Positions 1-7,865 of a stretch of DNA of 12,287 bases are shown piece after piece. Each line of letters begins with the position of its first letter. Positions within the stretch are counted from its first letter, which is position 1. Origin of the DNA: an uncultured Actinotalea sp. (lineage in GTDB: Bacteria; Actinomycetota; Actinomycetes; Actinomycetales; Cellulomonadaceae). The DNA lies in contig NZ_CAMPHH010000084.1 in the NCBI RefSeq assembly GCF_946885855.1, positions 1-12,287 of the forward strand, given 5' to 3'. The position numbers and the translations under genes are program-made. The notes beneath the pieces are model-generated. The model searched no databases, had not been told where the DNA came from, and saw nothing but the letters and a program-made list of their open reading frames with translations.

Positions 1-830
<830 letters not shown>

Positions 831-920
831 CCTCGCGGGAGGCTCGGCCGGGTTCGGCGATCAGGACCCTCGAGGGGTGGCGTCCCGCGCCCGGGTGGAG
901 CAAGGTGGGAGGGGACCGAT

Positions 921-939
921 GAGCCGGTTCCGCCGGCTC
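921..939 (+). terminator. GC-rich hairpin after clpX, possible terminator
   Basis: GAGCCGG (921-927) and CCGGCTC (933-939) form a perfect 7-bp stem with a TTCCG loop. GTGGG at 905-909 can pair with CCCAC at 939-943 as a competing or outer stem. No T-run follows, which is common for actinobacterial terminators but leaves the call uncertain. It lies about 90 bases after the clpX stop and 25 before the next start, so it could instead be a leader structure of the downstream gene. Confidence 0.35.
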
Positions 940-954
940 CCACGACCCGATCGT

Positions 955-958
955 GAGG
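955..958 (+). promoter_or_regulatory. Ribosome binding site deciding the start of the release-factor-like gene
   Basis: GAGG sits six bases before the ATG at 965. An in-frame GTG at 953 would overlap this site and have no site of its own, so ATG 965 is preferred. Confidence 0.7.
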
Positions 959-964
959 TGCTCG

Positions 965-2167
965 ATGAAGCTCGACGCGCTCAAGCCCCTGCTCCACCAC
1001 GACGGCCCCCTCACCACCGTCGTGCTGGACGCGACGCGTGCGGACGAGGCGGGTGACCGGGAGGTCCGGAGCCGCTGGAACGGTTTGCGACGGGAGCTGG
1101 AGCAGTGCGGCGCCCCACCGGGGACGCTCGACGCCCTCGCGGAGGTGGTCACGCGACCGGACCACGTGCCCGGGCCGCACGGCCGCTACGTCGTCGCCTC
1201 GGGCGAGCGGATCCTCCTGGACTCGGTGCTCGCCGACCCGCCCGTGCGGGACGAGGCGTTCCACGACGGCGCGCCGTCCCTCATGCCGGCCGTCCGCGCC
1301 GCGGACGAGGCCGTGCGCTACCTCCTCGTGGAGGTCGACCGGTCGGGGGCAGACCTCACCTGGTCCGGGGCCGAGTCCCACGTCGCCGACGAGGACCTGG
1401 GTCACGTCGACGGCGGCCACGACGTCCTGCACAAGTTCGGCGGCGGCGGCTGGTCGCAGGGGCGGTTCCAGGCCCGGGCCGAGGACTCGTGGGAGCGCAA
1501 CGCCGAGGCGGTGGCGGAGCAGATCGACCGCGTCGTGACCCGGCACCGTCCCGAGCTGGTGCTCGTCACCGGCGACGTGCGGGCGGTGACGTACCTGCGG
1601 GACCACCTCGGCCACGCCGCGAAGGAGATCCTGGTCGAGGTGCCGGGGGGGTCGCGCGCGGAGGGCGTGAAGGAGGACGTCTTCGCCCGTCGCGTCGCCG
1701 AGGCGCTGGAGGCGCACCGGGCCCGCCGTCGGGAGGTCGTCGTCGACCGGCTGCGCGAGGCGCTCGGCCGCGGGGAGGGCGGCGTCACCGAGCTCGGAGA
1801 CGTCGTCGACGTGCTGCGCAAGGGTCAGGTGTCCGAGCTCGTCGTCCTGCGCAACGCCGCGGGGGACTCGGTCGCCCACCTCAACGAGCGGACGCTCTTC
1901 GTCGGTCCCGAGCCGCTGCAGCTCGGCACGTCCCGCGCGGACGTCGCCGCGCTCGGTGTCCCGGACGGCGCCGTGCGGGGGCTGCGGGCGGACATCGCGG
2001 TCCTGCGGGCGGCGCTCGCGCAGGACGCCGGGTTCACCTTCGCGCTCGAGGGCAGCGTCCCGCTCGTGGACGGGCTGGGCGCGCTGCTGCGCTGGACCGA
2101 CGCCGCGACGCCGCACGAGACGGCGCCCGCGTACACGAGGGACACGCAGCGCCGCGGCCACCACTGA
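965..2167 (+). CDS. Rv2629/baeRF-type release-factor-like protein (Vms1/Ankzf1 related), probable ribosome hibernation factor
   Basis: A 400-residue cytoplasmic protein with no signal peptide or membrane segment. The opening (MKLDALKPLL), the GRYVVASGERILLD strand region and the segment FGGGGWSQGRFQ with its following helix resemble the bacterial release-factor-like family that includes mycobacterial Rv2629, related to eukaryotic eRF1, Pelota and Vms1/Ankzf1. The loop at residues 159-165 (GGGGWSQ) lies where class-1 release factors carry GGQ; here the glycines and Q165 remain but W163 and S164 intervene, so ordinary peptide-release activity is doubtful. Known relatives (Balon and mycobacterial homologues) bind the ribosomal A site during stress; applying that role here is inference. 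The C-terminal third holds a Rossmann-like stretch (PELVLVTGDVRAV) and an eRF1 domain-3-like tail. The start is ATG 965, chosen for its GAGG site. The gene is single, 134 bases after clpX and convergent with fadD. Confidence 0.8.
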   Translation: MKLDALKPLLHHDGPLTTVVLDATRADEAGDREVRSRWNGLRRELEQCGAPPGTLDALAEVVTRPDHVPGPHGRYVVASGERILLDSVLADPPVRDEAFHDGAPSLMPAVRAADEAVRYLLVEVDRSGADLTWSGAESHVADEDLGHVDGGHDVLHKFGGGGWSQGRFQARAEDSWERNAEAVAEQIDRVVTRHRPELVLVTGDVRAVTYLRDHLGHAAKEILVEVPGGSRAEGVKEDVFARRVAEALEAHRARRREVVVDRLREALGRGEGGVTELGDVVDVLRKGQVSELVVLRNAAGDSVAHLNERTLFVGPEPLQLGTSRADVAALGVPDGAVRGLRADIAVLRAALAQDAGFTFALEGSVPLVDGLGALLRWTDAATPHETAPAYTRDTQRRGHH

Positions 2168-2219
2168 CCGGCTGCGCTCCGGACGCGTGCGGGGGCGGAA
2201 CCGGGCCTGCGCCGGGTGC

Positions 2220-2239
2220 CGCCCCGTCCGGTCGGGGCG
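2220..2239. terminator. Hairpin between convergent genes, probable bidirectional terminator
   Basis: CGCCCCG (2220-2226) and CGGGGCG (2233-2239) form a 7-bp stem with loop TCCGGT, directly beside the fadD stop at 2243-2241 and 53 bases after the stop of the release-factor-like gene. An alternative 7-bp stem, GGGGCGG (2192-2198) with CCGCCCC (2219-2225), would exclude it. There is no T-run on either strand. Its position between convergent stops favours termination in both directions. Confidence 0.45.
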
Positions 2240-2240
2240 C

Positions 2241-4037
2241 TCAGGCGTAGAGCGCGTCGACCTCGGTGGCGAAGTCGCTCAGGACGGCGGCGCGCCGGAC
2301 CTTGAGCGAGGGCGTGAGGTGGCCGTTCTCCTCGGTGAAGTCCGTGGTCAGCACGCGCAGCCGCCGGACGGACTCCGCGCGGGAGACCGTCTCGTTCGCG
2401 CGCTCGGCAGCGCGGTCGAGGGCGGCGAGGACCTCGGGGGCGGTCGACGCGGTGGCGACGTCCATCTCCGGCAGGCCGTGCGCCGCGAGCCAACCGGGGA
2501 GCATCTCCGCGTCCAGCGTCACCAGTGCCCCGACGTACGGCCGAGCGTCCCCGACGACGACCACCTGGCTCACCAGCGGGTGCCCGCGCAGGCGGTCCTC
2601 GAGCAGCGCCGGCGCCACGTTCTTCCCGCCCGCGGTCACGATGATCTCCTTCGAGCGCCCGGTGATCCGCAGGGCCCCGCTCTCGTCGAGCTCTCCGAGG
2701 TCCCCGGTCCGGAACCACCCGTCGTCGAGGGCCGCGGCGGTCGCCTCCGGGTCACCGTGGTACCCGCGGAAGACGTGCGGCCCACGGACCTGCACCTCGC
2801 CGTCGTCGGCGATCCGCAGCGCCGTGCCCGGGAACGGCGGACCGACGGTGCCGATCCGCACGGCGCCGGGCCGGTTCACGGCGGTGGGCGCCGTCGTCTC
2901 CGTGAGGCCGTAGCCCTCCAGGACCGTCAGCCCGAGGCCGCGGTAGAAGTGCCCGAGCCGCTCCCCGAGCGGCGCCCCGCCCGAGACGGCGTACCGGACG
3001 GCCCCGCCGAGGGTCTCCCGCAGCCGGGACAGCACGAGGCGGTCGGCCACCCGGTGCTGCGCGCGCAGCACCGGGGAGGGCCCGCCGGCCGTGTCGAGGG
3101 CCCGCGACCACACGATCGAGGTCTTCGCGGCCCAGCGGAACAGCCGGAGCCGGGCGCCCGAGCCGGCCTTCTGCTCGGCGGCGTTGTAGACGCGCTCCAG
3201 CACGCGCGGGACCGCGAGGAGGAAGGTCGGCCGGAAGGTGCCGAGGTCCGCGACGAGGTTCTTCGTGTCCGGCGTGTGGCCCAGGACCGCGCCGGACGCG
3301 ACGCACAGCACCTCGATGAAGCGGGCGAAGACGTGCGCGAGGGGCAGGAACAGCAGGGTGCGGGAGCCCGGTGCGGCGCAGACGTCGTGGAGCCCGGCGA
3401 CGCCCTCGAGCGCGAGCGCCACGAAGTTGCCGTGGGTCAGCTCCACGCCCTTGGGGCGGCCCGTCGTGCCCGAGGTGTAGATGATCGTCGCGAGATCGCC
3501 CGCCACGGTGGCCCGACCGCGGCGGTCCACCTCCGCCGCCGGGACGGCACGCCCGGCGGTGACGAGGTGCTCGACGGCGCCCTCGTCGAGGACGAGGACC
3601 TGGCCCAGCTCGGGCGCGCGGTCCCGGACCGACTCCGTGAGCGACGCGTGGGCGCGGGTCTCCACGACAGCGAGGCGCACGCCGGCATCGGACAGGATCC
3701 AGGCGACCTGCTCCGGCGACGACGTCTCGTACACCGGGACGGGTACCGCGCCTACCGCCCAGACGGCGAAGTCCAGCAGCGTCCACTCGTACCGCGTCCG
3801 ACTCATGAGGGACACCCGGTCGCCCGGGGCGACGCCGAGCGCGAGGAGGCCCCGCGCGACGGCCGTGACCTGGTCCGCGAACGCCTGGACGCTCACCGGC
3901 GACCAGACGCTGCCCAGGGCCGCCTTCCGCTCGACGAGCGTCGCGTGTGGGTCCTGCGCGAGGCGCCGCGCGAGCAGACCGGGGATCGCGAGGTCCGGGT
4001 CGACGGCGGTCAGCGGCGGGCTGACCGACTCCCGCAC
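2241..4037 (-). CDS. Long-chain fatty-acid--CoA ligase, FadD15-like
   Basis: An AMP-forming acyl-CoA synthetase of 598 residues: it activates a fatty acid with ATP to an acyl-adenylate, then transfers it to CoA, feeding beta-oxidation or lipid synthesis. Motifs: the AMP-binding P-loop YTSGTTGRPKG (187-197), the A5 motif GYGLTET (375-381), the ATP-ribose-binding TGD (444-446), the hinge region ITGRSKEIIVTAGGKN (about 458-473) and the C-terminal catalytic lysine K578 in LTPSLKVRR. All are intact. The GTG at 4037 is preferred: it lies one base after the valS stop, has a GCAGG-type site six bases upstream, and gives the family-like opening (M)RESVSPPL, resembling the MREFSVP of actinobacterial homologues. 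A GTG at 4064 would add nine residues and overlap valS by 26 bases. The one-base spacing implies co-transcription and translational coupling with valS. Chain-length preference cannot be read from sequence. Confidence 0.93.
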   Translation of the reverse strand: MRESVSPPLTAVDPDLAIPGLLARRLAQDPHATLVERKAALGSVWSPVSVQAFADQVTAVARGLLALGVAPGDRVSLMSRTRYEWTLLDFAVWAVGAVPVPVYETSSPEQVAWILSDAGVRLAVVETRAHASLTESVRDRAPELGQVLVLDEGAVEHLVTAGRAVPAAEVDRRGRATVAGDLATIIYTSGTTGRPKGVELTHGNFVALALEGVAGLHDVCAAPGSRTLLFLPLAHVFARFIEVLCVASGAVLGHTPDTKNLVADLGTFRPTFLLAVPRVLERVYNAAEQKAGSGARLRLFRWAAKTSIVWSRALDTAGGPSPVLRAQHRVADRLVLSRLRETLGGAVRYAVSGGAPLGERLGHFYRGLGLTVLEGYGLTETTAPTAVNRPGAVRIGTVGPPFPGTALRIADDGEVQVRGPHVFRGYHGDPEATAAALDDGWFRTGDLGELDESGALRITGRSKEIIVTAGGKNVAPALLEDRLRGHPLVSQVVVVGDARPYVGALVTLDAEMLPGWLAAHGLPEMDVATASTAPEVLAALDRAAERANETVSRAESVRRLRVLTTDFTEENGHLTPSLKVRRAAVLSDFATEVDALYA

Positions 4038-4038
4038 G

Positions 4039-6726
4039 TCAGGCCTGCTCGAGCTCGGCGCCACGCACGACGGCGCCCTCGAGCCCGTCCTCCCCGACGA
4101 CCGAGAGGTCGACCGCGCGCCCGGCCGCCCGGACGTCCCCCACTGCTGCCTCCACGAGGGGCAGCTGCGCGGCCGGTACGGCGAGCTCGGCGGAGAGGAT
4201 CCGGGTCCGCATGGAGACCTTGGCCTCGGACTTCACCTTGCGCAGCGCCGCCAGCGCGCGGCCGGCCGCCTCCAGGGTCGCCGGGTCGGCTTCGCCGCCC
4301 GCTGCGAGCAGCGCCTCCGGGGAGGGCCACGGCGCCCGGTGCACCGAGCCGCTGCGCCACCACGACCAGACCTCCTCGGTCGCGAACGGGAGCACCGGCG
4401 CGAGCAGCCGCAGCTGCACGTCGAGCGCGATCCCGAGCGCGGTCCGGGCGGAGACGGTCTCGGCCGTCGGGACCTCGTCCCCCGAGCCGTAGGCGCGGTC
4501 CTTGACGAGCTCGAGGTAGTCGTCGCAGAACGTCCAGAAGAACGTCTCGGTCAGCTCCAGCGCGCGGGTGTGGTCGTAGGACTCCAGGGCCTCGGTCGCG
4601 CGCCGCACGACCTCGCCCAGGCCGGCCAGCATCGCGCGGTCCAGCGGCACGACGACGTCAGCCGGGTCCAGCGGGCGGTCCAGCGGGACGTCCTCGCCCG
4701 CGAAGCCCAGCGCGAACCGGCTGGCGTTGAGCACCTTGATGGCGAGGCGGCGGCCGATCTTCATCTGACCGACCTCGAACGCGGCGTCCGTCCCCAGCCG
4801 CGCCGAGGCAGCCCAGTAGCGGACCGCGTCGGAGCCGTGCTCCTCCAGCAGCCCCATGGGCGTGACGACGTTGCCCTTGGACTTCGACATCTTCTTGCGG
4901 TCCGGGTCGAGGATCCACCCGGAGATGCCGGTGTGGCGCCAGGGGAGCGAGCCGTGCTCGAGGTGCGACCGCAGCACGGTCGAGAAGAGCCACGTGCGGA
5001 TGATGTCCTGCCCCTGCGGGCGCAGGTCCATGGGGAAGACGCGCGCGAAGAGGTCGGGGTCCCGCTCCCAGCCGCCGGCGATCTGCGGGGTGAGCGAGGA
5101 CGTGGCCCATGTGTCCATGACGTCGGCCTCGCCGACGAAGCCGCCCGGCACGCCCCTCTGGTCCTCGGTGTACCCGGGCGGCACGTCGCTGCTGGGGTCG
5201 ACCGGCAGGAGCGCCTCGTCGGGGACGATGGGGTGGTCGTGGTCGACCTCGCCGTCGGCGGTCAGGGGGTACCAGAGGGGGATCGCGACGCCGAAGAACC
5301 GCTGGCGCGAGATGAGCCAGTCGCCGTTGAGCCCGTTGACCCAGTTCTCGTACCGCACCCGCATGAACTCCGGGTGGAACTGCAGCTCGGCGCCGCGCGC
5401 GAGCAGCGCCTCGCGCAGGCCGGCGCCCGTGCCCTCGTCGCGCCCGCCGTTGCGGATGTACCACTGCCGGGACGTGACGATCTCGAGCGGCTTGTCGCCC
5501 TTCTCGAAGAAGTTCGCCATGCGCTGCGTGGGCGTCGGCTCCCCCTCGAGGTCGCCGGAGCTGCGCAGCGCGTCGACGACGGCGGTCCGCGCGGAGAACG
5601 TCGTTCGGCCCGCCATGTCCTCGTAGTGGCGCCGGCCGCTGCCGCTGGTGATCCACTCCGGCGTCTCGCGCGCGAGACGGCCGTCGCGCTGCACGACCGA
5701 GCGCGTCGGCAGCTGCAGCTCGCGCCACCACTGCACGTCGGTGAGGTCGCCGAAGGTGCAGCACATGGCGATGCCGGCACCCTTGTCGGGCTCCGCCGCG
5801 GGGTGCGCCAGGACGGGCACCTCGACCTCGAAGAGCGGCGAGCGGACGGTCGTCCCGAACAGGTGCTGGTACCGCTCGTCGTCGGGGTGGGCGATGAGCG
5901 CGACGCAGGCGGGGATGAGCTCCGGGCGCGTCGTCTCGATGTGCACCGGCCCGGAGCCGTCGGCGCGGTGGAAGGCGACGCGGTGGAAGTGGCCGGGGTA
6001 CTCCCGCGCCTCGAGCTCGGCCTGGGCGACCGCGGTCTGGAAGGTCACGTCCCACAGGCCGGGGGCCTCGGCCTGGTAGGCCTCGCCGCGAACGAGGTTG
6101 CGCAGGAACGCCTTCTGCGCGACGGCCCGCGACGTCTCGTCGATCGTCTGGTACGTCTGCGACCAGTCCACGGACAGGCCCAGGCGGCGCCACAGCGCCT
6201 CGAACTGCTGCTCGTCCTGCACCGTCAGCCGCTCGCACAGCTCGACGAAGTTGCGGCGGGACACGGGCACCTGGTCGGCGGCCTTGACGCTCTTGCCCTC
6301 GCCGCCCTCCTGGGGCGGGGTGAAGCCCGGGTCGTAGGGCAGCGTCGGGTCGCAGCGCACGCCGTAGTAGTTCTGCACGCGCCGCTCGGTGGGCAGGCCG
6401 TTGTCGTCCCAGCCCATGGGGTAGAAGACCTCGCGGCCGCGCATCCGCTGGAAGCGCGCGACGACGTCGGTGTGGGTGTAGGAGAAGACGTGGCCCACGT
6501 GGAGGGAGCCCGACACGGTGGGCGGCGGGGTGTCGATCGCGTAGACCTCGTCACGGGTGCGCGTGCGGTCGAACGCGTAGGTGCCCTGCTCGTCCCAGGC
6601 GCGCGACCAGCGGTCCTCGAGCCCGTCGAGCGTCGCCTTCTCGGGTACGCGAGACAGGGGCGCGTTCGGCGACGTCGTCGGTGACGTCGGCTCCGGGACG
6701 GGGGCCGTGGGGGTCTGCTCGCTCAT
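4039..6726 (-). CDS. valS: Valine--tRNA ligase (type-2 ValS)
   Basis: A class I aminoacyl-tRNA synthetase that charges tRNA-Val in the cytoplasm, 895 residues from ATG 6726. Visible: the catalytic PPPTVSGSLHVGH motif with the HIGH equivalent HVGH at 76-79, the GWDDNGLPTERRVQ block typical of type-2 ValS, an editing (CP1) domain with the IETTRPELIPACVAL and GAGIAMCCTFGD motifs, KMSKS at 612-616, and an anticodon-binding helical domain near LELVKDRAYGS. The C-terminal coiled-coil arm found in E. coli-type ValS is absent: the protein ends in a short alpha/beta tail. This is the shorter type-2 form seen in actinobacteria and archaea. A GTG at 6768 would add 14 residues, but ATG 6726 has a GGGAG site about 11 bases upstream and gives a usual low-complexity Pro/Thr/Ser-rich leader (about residues 1-25). 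fadD follows one base after the stop. Confidence 0.97.
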   Translation of the reverse strand: MSEQTPTAPVPEPTSPTTSPNAPLSRVPEKATLDGLEDRWSRAWDEQGTYAFDRTRTRDEVYAIDTPPPTVSGSLHVGHVFSYTHTDVVARFQRMRGREVFYPMGWDDNGLPTERRVQNYYGVRCDPTLPYDPGFTPPQEGGEGKSVKAADQVPVSRRNFVELCERLTVQDEQQFEALWRRLGLSVDWSQTYQTIDETSRAVAQKAFLRNLVRGEAYQAEAPGLWDVTFQTAVAQAELEAREYPGHFHRVAFHRADGSGPVHIETTRPELIPACVALIAHPDDERYQHLFGTTVRSPLFEVEVPVLAHPAAEPDKGAGIAMCCTFGDLTDVQWWRELQLPTRSVVQRDGRLARETPEWITSGSGRRHYEDMAGRTTFSARTAVVDALRSSGDLEGEPTPTQRMANFFEKGDKPLEIVTSRQWYIRNGGRDEGTGAGLREALLARGAELQFHPEFMRVRYENWVNGLNGDWLISRQRFFGVAIPLWYPLTADGEVDHDHPIVPDEALLPVDPSSDVPPGYTEDQRGVPGGFVGEADVMDTWATSSLTPQIAGGWERDPDLFARVFPMDLRPQGQDIIRTWLFSTVLRSHLEHGSLPWRHTGISGWILDPDRKKMSKSKGNVVTPMGLLEEHGSDAVRYWAASARLGTDAAFEVGQMKIGRRLAIKVLNASRFALGFAGEDVPLDRPLDPADVVVPLDRAMLAGLGEVVRRATEALESYDHTRALELTETFFWTFCDDYLELVKDRAYGSGDEVPTAETVSARTALGIALDVQLRLLAPVLPFATEEVWSWWRSGSVHRAPWPSPEALLAAGGEADPATLEAAGRALAALRKVKSEAKVSMRTRILSAELAVPAAQLPLVEAAVGDVRAAGRAVDLSVVGEDGLEGAVVRGAELEQA

Positions 6727-6737
6727 GGGCGACGATT

Positions 6738-6742
6738 CTCCC
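6738..6742 (-). promoter_or_regulatory. Ribosome binding site of valS
   Basis: On the minus strand GGGAG (6742 to 6738) stands 11 bases before ATG 6726. This is slightly long spacing, but it is the only purine-rich site near any candidate valS start and favours the ATG over the upstream GTG at 6768. Confidence 0.5.
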
Positions 6743-6877
6743 AGACGCGCGGGGCTCCGCGGGCCCACCCTGGTGCTCCCACCTGCCCGGCCGTCCGGGA
6801 CAGCGCCTGTGGCCGTGCCGCACCGACGACGGCGTCGCCGGGGAACGTCCCGGGGGTCCCGAGCGCTTGTACTCAGG

Positions 6878-6931
6878 GAGATCTCGGGGCGGTCCCCGAT
6901 GCCGGTCGGCCCGGCGGTCCGCCAAGATCTT
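6878..6931. repeat. Pair of AGATCT-core palindromes, possible operator
   Basis: GAGATCTC (6878-6885) and AAGATCTT (6924-6931) are both perfect 8-bp inverted repeats in an otherwise GC-dominated sequence. Their spacing is about four and a half helical turns. A dimeric regulator site is one reading; chance is the other. No regulator gene is present in the window. Confidence 0.3.
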
Positions 6932-7043
6932 CACGGACACGCACGAGGACGCACGAGCACGCCGACGACACGACAGACGCAGCAGCACCCGGTCCGCCGA
7001 CGGCGGCCCGCTCAGCGCCCGGCCGGAGCCGGCGGGCACGACC

Positions 7044-7048
7044 AAGGA
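7044..7048 (+). promoter_or_regulatory. Ribosome binding site of the ABC ATPase
   Basis: AAGGA ends seven bases before ATG 7056. The reading frame is open well upstream (to about 6681), so this site fixes the start. Confidence 0.8.
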
Positions 7049-7055
7049 CGGACAC

Positions 7056-7865
7056 ATGCGAGCACTGGCCGCCGACCCGGGCGTGGGCCCCATCGCCTCC
7101 GCGCGGGACCTGGTGAAGACCTACGGCAAGGGGGAGGCCGCGGTCCGCGCGCTCGACGGCGTGAGCGTCGACCTGGAGCGGGGGGAGCTGACCGCGATCA
7201 TGGGTCCGTCCGGGTCCGGCAAGTCCACGCTCATGCACTGCATGGCCGGCTTGGACACGCCGACCTCCGGCCGCGTCGTCGTCGACGGCGACGAGGTGTC
7301 GAGCATGAGCCAGCGCCGCCTCACGCGGCTGCGGCGCGACCGGCTCGGCTTCGTCTTCCAGGCGTTCAACCTCATCCCGACGCTCACGGCTGAGGAGAAC
7401 ATCACGCTCCCGCTGGACATCGCGCGCGGGAGGCTCGACCGCGAGTGGTTCGACACCGTGGTCGACGCGGTCGGGCTGCGGGACCGGCTCGACCACCGCC
7501 CGGGCGAGCTGTCCGGCGGCCAGCAGCAGCGCGTCGCCTGCGCGCGCGCCCTGATCTCCCGGCCCGCCGTCGTCTTCGCGGACGAGCCGACGGGCAACCT
7601 CGACTCCCGGTCCTCCGGCGAGGTGCTCAGCTTCCTGCGCGGCTCGGTCGACGAGCTCGGGCAGGCGATCGTCATGGTCACGCACGACCCGACCGCGGCC
7701 TCGTACGCCCACCGCGTCCTCTTCCTGGCCGACGGCCGGCTCGTCGGCGAGCTCGAGGACCCCACGTCCGAGAGCGTGCTCGACACGCTGCGGGAGCTCT
7801 CGCCCGCGCACGCCCAGCAGCGGGGCCGCCACGCCGACGACGTCACGGGTGCGGTGACCCGGTGA
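7056..7865 (+). CDS. ABC transporter ATP-binding protein (MacB/LolD/FtsE-type)
   Basis: A 269-residue soluble ATPase that powers the permease encoded next to it at the inner face of the membrane. Domain order: Walker A GPSGSGKST (50-58), Q-loop Q102 in VFQAFNLIPTLTAEEN, signature LSGGQ (152-156), Walker B VVFADE (172-177) followed by PTGNLDS, and switch H210 in VMVTHDP. The Q-loop context with NLIPTLTAEEN and the DEPTGNLD block are typical of the MacB/LolD (3.A.1.125/122-like) group. ATG 7056 is chosen for its AAGGA site and because the conserved fold starts about 12 residues later. About 30 residues beyond the nucleotide-binding domain form a charged tail (near HAQQRGRHADD). The stop overlaps the permease start by four bases, so the two are translationally coupled. 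The substrate is unknown. Confidence 0.95.
   Translation: MRALAADPGVGPIASARDLVKTYGKGEAAVRALDGVSVDLERGELTAIMGPSGSGKSTLMHCMAGLDTPTSGRVVVDGDEVSSMSQRRLTRLRRDRLGFVFQAFNLIPTLTAEENITLPLDIARGRLDREWFDTVVDAVGLRDRLDHRPGELSGGQQQRVACARALISRPAVVFADEPTGNLDSRSSGEVLSFLRGSVDELGQAIVMVTHDPTAASYAHRVLFLADGRLVGELEDPTSESVLDTLRELSPAHAQQRGRHADDVTGAVTR

Larger units (their letters stand above)
6727..7055. promoter_or_regulatory. Divergent intergenic region between valS and the ABC operon
   Basis: This 329-base gap must hold promoters for both directions, but I find no convincing -35/-10 pair on either strand. It has two perfect 8-bp palindromes with an AGATCT core: GAGATCTC at 6878-6885 and AAGATCTT at 6924-6931, centres 46 bases apart. 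A 6-bp hairpin TCGGGG/CCCCGA (6884-6889, 6894-6899) overlaps the first. A TTGTAC at 6867-6872 could be a -35 for the ABC operon but lacks a partner. The half nearest the ABC start (about 6931-7000) is richer in ACG/CACGA units, with a 9-base near-tandem repeat ACGCACGAG at 6939-6947 and 6949-6957. On the minus strand 6771-6758 reads AGGGTGGGCCCGCG, resembling a T-box core. No small gene is supported. Confidence 0.5.

Noticed and set aside
867..876. CCCTCGAGGG palindrome after clpX
   Set aside because: A 10-base palindrome with no loop space makes only a 3-bp hairpin. It is expected by chance in this composition.
1956..6684. Long plus-strand open frames (849 and 1067 codons) opposite fadD and valS
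   Set aside because: They mirror the minus-strand genes, have low-complexity Arg/Gly/Val/Asp composition and no motifs, and cross the fadD/valS boundary.
6939..6957. Near-tandem ACGCACGAG repeat before the ABC operon
   Set aside because: There are only two 9-base copies. This is too short and too few for CRISPR or a defined iteron, and no attachment-site context exists.
6681..7055. Upstream extension of the ABC ATPase reading frame
   Set aside because: The frame is open by chance. The translation is non-homologous and it would overlap valS, while AAGGA and ATG 7056 give a well-spaced start.
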